Of a DNA stretch of 19,985 bases, positions 14,146 to 19,985 are shown one piece after another. This DNA is from a bacterium (GTDB lineage Bacteria > UBA9089 > JAHJRX01): contig JASEGW010000013.1 in the NCBI GenBank assembly GCA_030017825.1, positions 1 through 19,985 of the forward strand. The letters are read 5' to 3'. Under the pieces are notes generated by a model. It did no database searches and had not been told where the DNA came from. It saw only the letters and a list, made by a program, of their open reading frames with translations. The translations under genes and the position numbers were made by a program. Positions within the stretch are counted from its first letter, which is position 1, and every line of letters starts with the position of its first letter.

Positions 14146-14721
14146 ATGATGAAGAGTAAAATTATAGAAGAGGAAATTGTTTATACAGGATGTCAATTAA
14201 GTTCAAATTGGATTTACAAAAATTTTGATGTATTAGGTGATTGTATTGTGGCATTTTGTGGACCAGCGGAAGTAAAGACAGAAGACTTGATAGACATTCA
14301 AGATTTAAAGCAAAATTTATTTATTTACAGCAAAAATATGCTTCATTTTATAGTAGAACATTTCGATATTTATTTAGAAAAAGCAATTTATAGGCAACGT
14401 CTTCTGGTATGTATTATATATGAAGAATTAAGCAATAGGATTAACAGAGCAAATGGAGTTTTTAAATATGACCTTAAAAGAATAGGGGATGATATTTTTG
14501 TTAATAACAATAAACTTACAGTTTCTATTGCAACCAAAACAATGGTTTCTACTTTGATTCATGTAGGGATTAATATTGACAATGAAGGCACTCCTGTTCC
14601 TACAGAAGGATTAAATAATCTGAAAGTAGAGGTTACAGATTTAGCTGCTGATGTAATTTCTCGCTATTGTCAAGAAGTTGATGATATTGATATGGCTCGC
14701 TGTAAAGTAGCTACTAGGTAG
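14146..14721 (+). CDS. DUF366 family protein in the preQ0 cluster
   Basis: A 191-residue soluble protein. From memory it belongs to DUF366 (PF04017), a family known mostly from archaea. The typical blocks are IVYTGCQLSSNWIYKNF (11-27), GDCIVAF (31-37), IDIQDL (49-54), HFIVEHFDI (67-75), GDDIFVNNNKLTVSIAT (114-130) and HVGINIDNEGTPV (139-151). No function is established. It lies between queC and queE, ending 8 bp before queE, so a role in 7-deazaguanine metabolism is likely by context. The order D-D-I-F-V-N...K-L...G-I-N-I resembles the core of biotin/lipoate protein ligases (NDI...K-I/L-x-G...GIN), with Lys123 in the place of their catalytic lysine; this is my inference. GGAGG at 14127-14131 is strong but 14 bases from the first ATG, which is unusually far. 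Confidence 0.85.
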   Translation: MMKSKIIEEEIVYTGCQLSSNWIYKNFDVLGDCIVAFCGPAEVKTEDLIDIQDLKQNLFIYSKNMLHFIVEHFDIYLEKAIYRQRLLVCIIYEELSNRINRANGVFKYDLKRIGDDIFVNNNKLTVSIATKTMVSTLIHVGINIDNEGTPVPTEGLNNLKVEVTDLAADVISRYCQEVDDIDMARCKVATR

Positions 14722-14729
14722 CGGAAGCA

Positions 14730-15446
14730 TTGAATAATAAAGCTTATATTTATGAGATTTTTGATAGCATTCAAGGAGAAGGTATATATCAAGGTTTAAG
14801 GCAAGTATTTATTAGATTTTCAGGCTGTAACTTAAGATGCAAATTTTGTGATACTTCTTATGCATTAGAAAAACCTAAAACTTGTAAGGTTTTTAACAAT
14901 AGAGAGATAATTAACCCTATAATTATAGAAGAGCTAGAATGTATTATAGATGAAAAGAAGAATAGTTTTCATTCTCTTGCTTTAACTGGCGGAGAACCAC
15001 TTCTTCAAAGTAAATTTATTAAGGCATTTTTGTCTAAAAGAAGAAATTTTAAGATATATTTGGAAACTAATGGGATTCTATACAAAGAATTAGAGAAGGT
15101 GATAGATTATATTGATATAATCTCTATGGATATTAAGATTCATAGCTTTTTAGGTCAAAGATTATTTAAAGAAGAACATAAAGAGTTTTTGAAGATTGCT
15201 AATAATAAAGATTTATTTGTTAAAATAGTTATTACAGATGATACCACCTTAGATGAAGTTAAAGAAGCTGCTGGGCTAATTGAAAGCATAAATAAAAACA
15301 TACCATTAATCTTACAACCAGTTTCTTCTTTAATAGGAAAATATGATTCTTTCTGTAAGTTTCTTGAATTTCAAGAAAAATTAGCAGAAATGTTAAATGA
15401 GGTTAGAATTATTCCTCAAATTCACAAAATACTAAAGATTAGATAA
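14730..15446 (+). CDS. queE: 7-carboxy-7-deazaguanine synthase (radical SAM)
   Basis: A 238-residue radical S-adenosylmethionine enzyme that contracts 6-carboxytetrahydropterin to 7-carboxy-7-deazaguanine. The N terminus reads IFDSIQGEGIYQGLRQVFIRF, a stretch typical of QueE, with the substrate-binding QGEG at 15-18. The cluster motif CNLRCKFC has Cys33, Cys37 and Cys40. TGGEPLLQ (86-93) and YLETNG follow. The start is TTG, with GCGGAAG a few bases before it, just after the DUF366 stop, so coupling is likely. Together with QueD and QueC it gives three of the preQ0 steps. GTP cyclohydrolase, QueF, Tgt, QueA and QueG are not in the window. Confidence 0.93.
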   Translation: MNNKAYIYEIFDSIQGEGIYQGLRQVFIRFSGCNLRCKFCDTSYALEKPKTCKVFNNREIINPIIIEELECIIDEKKNSFHSLALTGGEPLLQSKFIKAFLSKRRNFKIYLETNGILYKELEKVIDYIDIISMDIKIHSFLGQRLFKEEHKEFLKIANNKDLFVKIVITDDTTLDEVKEAAGLIESINKNIPLILQPVSSLIGKYDSFCKFLEFQEKLAEMLNEVRIIPQIHKILKIR

Positions 15447-15484
15447 AAAATAGACGGGTACAATAAAAAGGAAAAATAAAGAAT

Positions 15485-15519
15485 AGAGGGACAAAAAAAG
15501 ATATTTAATCTCTCTTTTT
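15485..15519 (+). terminator. Candidate terminator after queE
   Basis: AGAGGGA (15485-15491) pairs with TCTCTCT (15509-15515) through seven pairs, one of them G-T, with a 17-base loop and a following TTTT. The loop is long and the stem short, so confidence is moderate. The position, 39 bases after the queE stop, fits the end of the murI-que operon. Confidence 0.45.
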
Positions 15520-15607
15520 CTAATTTTTAAACTTAGGTTTATGCTGAAAGTTACTGTTTTTTAGAATAAATTTGTTAAGAAATAAATCTGTTTAGAGAGG
15601 AGTGTAT

Positions 15608-15928
15608 ATGGGAAAGGAAGATAAAGAAATACAGGAAGAAACTGTGGCTATTGAAATTAGTAAAGAGCTAGAAAAAGGTGTTTATTCAAATGTGGCTAGT
15701 ATTATTCATTCCCAAGATGAATTTATACTAGATTTTGGAATTACTATGCCTAATAGGCCGGTAATAGCAATTCAATCTCGGGTAATAACAAACCCTCAGC
15801 ATGCAAAAAAATTTGTGTTGGCTCTTCAAGACAATATAAATAAATACGAGATGAAGTATGGAACTATTGAAATAGATGGCTATACAAAAGATACTCAAGT
15901 TACTCGTACTTTAGATAAGTTGCATTGA
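15608..15928 (+). CDS. DUF3467 family protein
   Basis: A 106-residue small soluble protein. It shows the DUF3467 pattern: KGVYSNVASIIHSQDEFILD (about 24-43) then DFGITMP, RVITNPQHAKKFVLAL (58-73), QDNINKYEMKYG (74-85). From memory this family is widespread in bacteria and has no known function. There is no membrane segment or signal peptide. A GTG in frame at 15602 is possible, but AGGAG at 15598-15602 overlaps it and is five bases from the ATG at 15608, so I chose the latter. It stands alone: 161 bp after queE and 140 bp before rph. Confidence 0.85.
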   Translation: MGKEDKEIQEETVAIEISKELEKGVYSNVASIIHSQDEFILDFGITMPNRPVIAIQSRVITNPQHAKKFVLALQDNINKYEMKYGTIEIDGYTKDTQVTRTLDKLH

Positions 15929-15934
15929 TGAGGT

Positions 15935-15971
15935 GTCAGAAGACAGAAGATAGAAACCAGAAGATAAGAGC
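15935..15971. repeat. Purine-rich short-period repeat after the DUF3467 gene
   Basis: GTCAGAAGACAGAAGATAG followed by AAACCAGAAGATAAGAGCC forms three or four imperfect CAGAAGA units. The first 19 bases match the repeat after relA (5074) with two or three differences. It begins seven bases after the stop codon. The rest of the gap to rph (15972-16059) shows nothing recognisable. Confidence 0.55.
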
Positions 15972-16068
15972 CGGGATTTAGAGATCAGTAGTCTATTTGT
16001 TTTAAGAGTAAGCTAATTCTTGGTAACTAATAGCTGAATGTTTATAGCATATAAATAATGGAGGAAAA

Positions 16069-16788
16069 ATGGTGCGAAGTGATGGAAGAGTATATGATCA
16101 GATAAGAGAAATTAAAATTACTAGAAATTATATTAAACATTTTCCAGGTTCGGTACTAATAGAATGTGGTGACACAAAAGTGATTTGTACTGCTTCTATG
16201 GATGAAAAAGTTCCTCCTTTTTTAAAAGGTATGGGCGAAGGTTGGGTTACTGCAGAGTATTCTATGCTTCCTTGCGCAGCTTCCACAAGAATAGTTAGAG
16301 ATTCTATACGAGGAAAAATTAATAGCCGCAGCCAAGAAATTCAAAGATTAATTGGTCGTTCTTTAAGGGGAATATTTAATACTAAAGCATTAGGTGAACG
16401 TACTATTATTGTTGATTGCGATGTAATTCAAGCTGATGGGGGCACTCGTACAGCTTCTATTACCGGAGCTTTTGTAGCTTTGTATGATTTGATAAGAGAT
16501 TTAAGAAAGAAGAAAATCATTTCTGAAAATCCTATTAAGAATTTTGTAGCTGCGGTAAGCGTGGGTATTGTGGAAGGTAATATGCTTTTAGATTTAAATT
16601 ATGAAGAAGATGTTAATGCTTGGGCTGATATGAATATAGTAATGACTGGTAGTGATAAATTTATAGAGGTGCAGGGTACAGCAGAAAAAAATCCTTATTC
16701 TAAAGAAGAGTTAGCTAAATTATTGGAATTGGCAAAAAATGGAATTAGCAAGCTAATAGAGATTCAAAAACAAACATTAGGAAACTAG
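16069..16788 (+). CDS. rph: Ribonuclease PH
   Basis: A 239-residue phosphorolytic 3'-5' exoribonuclease that trims tRNA precursors; family members form a hexameric ring. Motifs are SDGRVYDQIR (4-13), GSVLIECGDTKVICTAS (27-43), VPPFLKGMGEGWVTAEYSML (48-67), EIQRLIGRSLRG (90-101), DCDVIQADGGTRTASITGA (116-134), VAAVSVGIV and EVQGTAE. The family's MLPR(A/S)T block reads MLPCAA, with Cys69 in place of the usual Arg, while Arg87 and the GGTRTAS phosphate-site region are kept. GGAGG lies four bases before the ATG. It is followed by rdgB after 3 bp, a frequent pairing in bacteria. Confidence 0.95.
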   Translation: MVRSDGRVYDQIREIKITRNYIKHFPGSVLIECGDTKVICTASMDEKVPPFLKGMGEGWVTAEYSMLPCAASTRIVRDSIRGKINSRSQEIQRLIGRSLRGIFNTKALGERTIIVDCDVIQADGGTRTASITGAFVALYDLIRDLRKKKIISENPIKNFVAAVSVGIVEGNMLLDLNYEEDVNAWADMNIVMTGSDKFIEVQGTAEKNPYSKEELAKLLELAKNGISKLIEIQKQTLGN

Positions 16789-16791
16789 AGA

Positions 16792-17382
16792 TTGATTAAG
16801 GAAATTGTATTAGCCTCTACAAATCAAGGAAAATTAAAGGAATTAAGGAAACTTTTATCAGATATAGAAATAAAGGTCTTATCTTTAAATGATTTTCCAG
16901 AAGCCCCTGAAGTTATAGAAGATGGAATAACTTTTGAAGAAAATGCCTTGAAAAAAGCGATGCAGATAGCAAAATATACAAAAAAGTTAGCTATAGCCGA
17001 TGATTCAGGTTTAGAAGTTTTGGCTTTAGGGGGTGCTCCTGGAGTAGAATCTTCTCGTTTTGCTAAAAATGATAAGGAAAGGGTTGATAAGCTTTTAAAA
17101 GTAATGGAGAATAAAAGAAATAGAGAAGCTAAATTTATCTGTGCCATAGCTATTGCTAATCCAGGAAATGAGGTTAAGGTAGTAAGGGGAGAAGTGGAAG
17201 GAGTAATTACAGAGGCACCTAAAGGAAATTGTGGCTTTGGATATGACCCTGTATTTGTGGCAGAAGGTTATACTAAGACATTTGCAGAAATATCTATGGA
17301 AGAAAAGAATAAAATAAGCCATCGAGCTAAGGCCTTAATTAAAGCTAAAAAGGTTTTAGAGGAAAAGTTATTAGAAGTGTAA
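16792..17382 (+). CDS. rdgB: XTP/dITP diphosphohydrolase (HAM1/RdgB)
   Basis: A 196-residue nucleotide-pool cleaning enzyme that hydrolyses dITP, ITP and XTP to the monophosphate and pyrophosphate, keeping deaminated purines out of DNA and RNA. Motifs are ASTNQGKLKEL (8-18), EDGITFEENALKKA (43-56), IADDSGLEVLALGGAPGVESSRF (68-90, with the metal-binding Asp pair at 70-71), GFGYDPVF (148-155) and SHRAKAL (176-182). All key residues are present at normal length. The start is TTG, 3 bp after the rph stop; the conserved core begins immediately, so no earlier start is needed. It is likely co-transcribed with rph. Confidence 0.95.
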   Translation: MIKEIVLASTNQGKLKELRKLLSDIEIKVLSLNDFPEAPEVIEDGITFEENALKKAMQIAKYTKKLAIADDSGLEVLALGGAPGVESSRFAKNDKERVDKLLKVMENKRNREAKFICAIAIANPGNEVKVVRGEVEGVITEAPKGNCGFGYDPVFVAEGYTKTFAEISMEEKNKISHRAKALIKAKKVLEEKLLEV

Positions 17383-17469
17383 TGAAGAGACACAATTTAT
17401 GTTAAAATAAAACAAAGACAGTAGATTCTGCAATACAAAGCTAAAATTTTATATTATGCAAAGAAATTT

Positions 17470-17484
17470 TGGTACAATTATAAT
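17470..17484 (+). promoter_or_regulatory. Candidate promoter (-10 region) for htpG
   Basis: TGGTACAAT (17470-17478) fits an extended -10 box. A perfect TATAAT overlaps it directly at 17479-17484. The best -35 candidates nearby are poor. The position, about 60-75 bases before the htpG start, is sensible. The rest of the gap back to rdgB shows no terminator. Confidence 0.45.
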
Positions 17485-17509
17485 ATTAAAGAAAAATAAA
17501 AAATTTAAA

Positions 17510-17529
17510 GACAATATATTGTTATTGTC
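17510..17529. promoter_or_regulatory. Palindrome between promoter and RBS of htpG
   Basis: GACAATA and TATTGTC form a perfect 7-bp inverted repeat with a 6-base loop. Inside it ACAATATATTGT (17511-17522) is itself a perfect 12-base palindrome. It ends three bases before AAGGAG. It is not the CIRCE/HrcA operator. It could be a repressor site or a leader hairpin affecting translation of this heat-shock-family gene. Confidence 0.4.
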
Positions 17530-17544
17530 AACAAGGAGAAAAAA

Positions 17545-19476
17545 GTGTCAAAAAAGACTATGGAATTTAAGGCTGAACTTAAAGAGTTGTTGCATTTAAT
17601 TATTAACTCTCTTTATTCTCACAAGGATATCTTCTTAAGAGAGCTTATCAGTAACAGTGCTGATGCTATTGATAAGATAAGATTTGATTCTCTTACCCAT
17701 AATGAATTATTAGAAGGTGATGAGGAGTGGAAGATTAAGATTATTGCGGATAAAGAAAAGGCGACACTTACGATAAGTGATAATGGCATTGGTATGTTAA
17801 TTGATGAAATTACAGATCAACTTGGCACTATTGCTAAATCTGGTACTAAAAATTTTGTAGAAAGCCTAAAAAAAACAAATAGTAATGATTATCCAGATCT
17901 TATTGGTCAATTTGGGGTGGGCTTTTATGCTTCATTTATGGTAGCCGACAAAGTAACTGTTATTTCAAGACGAGCAGGCGATAGAAACAATGGAGTTAGA
18001 TGGGAATCTGATGGAAAGGGTGAGTTTTCAGTTGAACAAGTAGAAAAAGATAAGCGGGGTACAGATGTAATACTTAAGCTTAAAGATGATTGCAAGAACT
18101 ATTTAGAAGAATGGGAAATAAGGAGTATTGTCAAAAAATATTCAGATTATGTGGAGCATCCTGTGGTTATGGATGTGGAGAGAGAAGTGCCAAAACCAGG
18201 AGAAGAAGATAAAGAACCTCCTAAACAAAAGAGAGAGAAAAAGATTGTAGAAGAGACTTTAAATGATAGAAAAGCTATTTGGCTTAAATCAAAAAATGAA
18301 GTTACAGAAGAAGAGTACCATAAATTCTATAAGCATATTTCTCGAGATTGGGAAGACCCGCTTAAGGTTATACATTATAATGTTGAGGGCAGGCAAGAGT
18401 TTAAAGTATTGCTCTATATTCCTAAAAAACGATCTCTTGATCTTTTTTATAAAGATCTTAGAAATGGACTTGCGCTTTATGTACGACGTATTTTCATAAT
18501 GGATAATTGTGAAAAATTAATACCTGAGTATATGCGTTTTATAAAGGGTGTTGTGGACTCATCAGATTTGCCCCTTAATGTATCTCGAGAAATATTACAA
18601 CAAGATTATCAATTAGAAAATATTAAGAAGAATATTACAACTAAAGTATTAAATACATTAAAAGATATGAAGGAAAAAGAATATGATAAATATTGTGATT
18701 TTTATAAAGAATTTGGAGTTATGATAAAAGAAGGTACCCATATTGATTTTGAGAATAAAGACAAACTTCAAGATTTGCTACTTTATGAGTCTACAAAGAC
18801 AGAAAATGGCAAATATACGACTTTTAAGGACTATGTGACTAATATGCCAAGCGACCAAAAAGAGATTTACTATATTATTGGAGATAATAGACAACATATA
18901 GAGCAATCGCCTTATCTTGAAGTATTTAAAGAAAAAGGATATGAAGTTTTATTAATGACTGATCCTATTGATGGATGGGTTATGAGTAACATGATGGAGT
19001 ATAACAAGAAGAACTTTAAAGCTATCGATAAAGGTGATGTAGATGTGGATAAAAAAGCTAAGAAAGAAAAAGAAAAGAAAGAGAAAGAATATAAAGATTT
19101 GCTTGAATTTATGAAAAATAAGTTATCGAATGTAAAGGAAGTACGCTTATCAACACGCCTTACAGATAGTGCTTGTTGTTTGGTAGCAGATGAATATGCA
19201 ATGGGAGCGTATATGGAACGGGTTATGCGCAGTTTAAATCAAGAAGTTTCAAAGACAGAGAGAATTTTAGAACTTAACCCTAACCATCCACTAATAGAAC
19301 TAATGCAGAAACTTTTTGAAAAAGATAAGAACAATTCTAATATTGTTATTTATGCTGAAATGTTATACGAGCAAGCCCTATTAGCTGAAGGTTCTAAAAT
19401 CGAAAACCAGCTTCTTTTTACAAAAAGATTGAATGAATTAATGGTAAAGGAATGTAGTTCGTTAGTGCAAGAGTAA
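17545..19476 (+). CDS. htpG: Molecular chaperone HtpG (Hsp90 family)
   Basis: A 643-residue cytoplasmic ATP-dependent chaperone acting as a dimer. The N-terminal ATPase domain (about 1-220) carries the family blocks YSHKDIFLRELISNSADA (24-41; catalytic Glu33, Asn37), SDNGIGM with Asp79, GTIAKSGTKNF (94-104) and GQFGVGFYASFMVA (121-134). The middle domain has WLKSKNEVTEEEYHKFYKH, and GVVDSSDLPLNVSRE precedes the C-terminal dimerisation domain ending near LIELMQKL. Length is typical for bacterial HtpG. A charged run, KKAKKEKEKKEKEYK, lies near 515. The start is GTG, with AAGGAG at 17533-17538 six bases upstream. It is a single-gene unit: promoter signals and a palindrome lie before it, a terminator after it. 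Confidence 0.97.
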   Translation: MSKKTMEFKAELKELLHLIINSLYSHKDIFLRELISNSADAIDKIRFDSLTHNELLEGDEEWKIKIIADKEKATLTISDNGIGMLIDEITDQLGTIAKSGTKNFVESLKKTNSNDYPDLIGQFGVGFYASFMVADKVTVISRRAGDRNNGVRWESDGKGEFSVEQVEKDKRGTDVILKLKDDCKNYLEEWEIRSIVKKYSDYVEHPVVMDVEREVPKPGEEDKEPPKQKREKKIVEETLNDRKAIWLKSKNEVTEEEYHKFYKHISRDWEDPLKVIHYNVEGRQEFKVLLYIPKKRSLDLFYKDLRNGLALYVRRIFIMDNCEKLIPEYMRFIKGVVDSSDLPLNVSREILQQDYQLENIKKNITTKVLNTLKDMKEKEYDKYCDFYKEFGVMIKEGTHIDFENKDKLQDLLLYESTKTENGKYTTFKDYVTNMPSDQKEIYYIIGDNRQHIEQSPYLEVFKEKGYEVLLMTDPIDGWVMSNMMEYNKKNFKAIDKGDVDVDKKAKKEKEKKEKEYKDLLEFMKNKLSNVKEVRLSTRLTDSACCLVADEYAMGAYMERVMRSLNQEVSKTERILELNPNHPLIELMQKLFEKDKNNSNIVIYAEMLYEQALLAEGSKIENQLLFTKRLNELMVKECSSLVQE

Positions 19477-19538
19477 GGTAGCATATAATAACTGTTAAAT
19501 TCTGGATAGTAGGGAGTAGATAATAGAATTTAGAAATA

Positions 19539-19596
19539 AAAACTCATAGCTTATAATTATCAAGGATATTAAAAACTATAAATGAGTTTTCTTTTT
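19539..19596 (+). terminator. Rho-independent terminator after htpG
   Basis: AAAACTCAT (19539-19547) and ATGAGTTTT (19582-19590) form a perfect 9-bp stem, followed by C and five T. The 34-base loop is long, but ATAG/CTAT pairing next to the stem may shorten it. It lies about 60 bases after the htpG stop. Before it, 19504-19525 is a short decayed GGATAGTAGGGAGTAGATAA-type repeat. Confidence 0.55.
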
Positions 19597-19625
19597 GTTC
19601 TTTGACTTATGTGGTTAAATTTTCC

Positions 19626-19654
19626 TTGATCAAAAGATTAGGATATAGTAATAT
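19626..19654 (+). promoter_or_regulatory. Candidate promoter for tRNA-Pro
   Basis: TTGATC at 19626-19631, a 17-base spacer and TAATAT at 19649-19654, about ten bases before the first base of the mature tRNA. Matches to consensus are partial. Placement this close would give a very short 5' leader. Confidence 0.35.
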
Positions 19655-19663
19655 TTATAATTT

Positions 19664-19740
19664 CGGGGTGTAGCGCAGCTTGGTAGCGCATCGGTTTTGG
19701 GAACCGAGGGTCGCTGGTTCAAATCCAGTCACCCCGACCA
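19664..19740 (+). tRNA. tRNA-Pro (anticodon TGG)
   Basis: A complete 77-base cloverleaf. The acceptor stem CGGGGTG pairs with CACCCCG over all seven positions. The anticodon arm TCGGT-TTTGGGA-ACCGA places TGG as the anticodon, which reads CCN (at least CCA) proline codons. The T arm has the GGTTCAAATCC core. The discriminator base is A, and the terminal CCA is encoded in the DNA. The D arm contains AGCGCAGCTTGGTAGCGC. Confidence 0.97.
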
Positions 19741-19985
19741 AATGAAATTTTGCGAATTTCTGGCGAAAAATTGTGGTTCGCTCAGCCTCGCTTTCGCTCG
19801 GCTTCGCTTTTCATAAGTCTTTTTATAATAAGGATTAAGTCAAATAGTTTCTCAAAATCTAAAAATATTTTTCTGTCCAGCAGACGACGATTCGTTCTAA
19901 TTTTTTCTACAAAGATTTTATTTCATAAAAATCTTCTGACGAAGCAAGTTTTTCAGTGTGGTGAGCGGATAAAATTTACTCTTTC
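19741..19985. other. Non-coding end of window with GC-rich short repeat and hairpins
   Basis: No open reading frame or known RNA is visible in the 245 bp after the tRNA. At 19777-19811 there is a local GC-rich stretch of TCGCT-type units (TTCGCTCAGCCTCGC, TTTCGCTCGGC, TTCGC), unlike the AT-rich surroundings. At 19912-19935 AAGATTTTA and TAAAAATCTT form a hairpin flanked by TTCGTT (19891) and GACGAA (19938), a nested inverted repeat. A gene may begin beyond the window edge. Confidence 0.5.

Noticed and set aside
12849..15446. preQ1 riboswitch before queD, queC or DUF366
   Set aside because: I looked for the short hairpin plus A-rich tail typical of preQ1-I upstream of these genes and saw no convincing match; the gaps are explained by repeats or AT-rich sequence.
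15602..15607. GTG as the start of the DUF3467 gene
   Set aside because: AGGAG overlaps this GTG; the ATG six bases later is spaced correctly.
17383..17544. CIRCE (HrcA) operator before htpG
   Set aside because: No TTAGCACTC-N9-GAGTGCTAA or near match is present; the palindrome found has a different sequence.
18263..18499. A 78-codon + strand frame inside htpG
   Set aside because: It is an out-of-frame shadow of the conserved middle domain of HtpG, with no independent support.

Overview
The window is about 20 kb of AT-rich, gene-dense bacterial DNA. Every convincing gene is on the + strand. Ribosome-binding sites are mostly of the AGGAG type, and GTG or TTG starts are used by pilT, dxr, queC, htpG, queE and rdgB. 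A site-2 protease with two PDZ domains, a PilT-type ATPase and the MEP isoprenoid pathway point to a Gram-negative-type (diderm) bacterium. The intergenic spaces are full of degenerate repeats, as is common in genomes from uncultivated low-GC lineages. I cannot assign a phylum from the sequence alone.

Layout. (1) 163-1873: a GAF-domain protein whose end overlaps a PilT-like ATPase. (2) 2214-5071: a cation diffusion facilitator overlapping a bifunctional RelA/SpoT (p)ppGpp enzyme by ATGA. (3) 5348-5908: ribosome recycling factor, followed by about 690 bp of repeats and terminators. (4) 6601-11966: the envelope and isoprenoid cluster uppS, cdsA, dxr, rseP, ispG. Dxr and IspG make isoprenoid precursors, UppS builds the undecaprenyl carrier, CdsA makes CDP-diacylglycerol, and RseP is the intramembrane protease. 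(5) 12023-15446: murI followed by a 7-deazaguanine (queuosine precursor) cluster queD, queC, a DUF366 protein and queE. (6) 15608-17382: a DUF3467 protein, RNase PH and the RdgB nucleotide house-cleaning enzyme. (7) 17545-19476: the Hsp90 homologue HtpG with its own promoter region. (8) 19664-19740: tRNA-Pro(TGG), then 245 bp of non-coding sequence to the window end.

Most proteins are conserved housekeeping enzymes. The most interesting parts are three. First, DUF366 sits inside the preQ0 cluster beside a QueC of the TFPDN (archaeal-like) subtype, and its central motifs look to me like those of biotin/lipoate ligases. Second, a palindromic MITE-like family has three copies, before uppS, before dxr and after queC. 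Third, a pair of about 220-bp elements with CACAGAG-like ends lies just after pilT and frr. Smaller oddities are a CdsA with two altered signature positions and a palindrome between the promoter and start codon of htpG.
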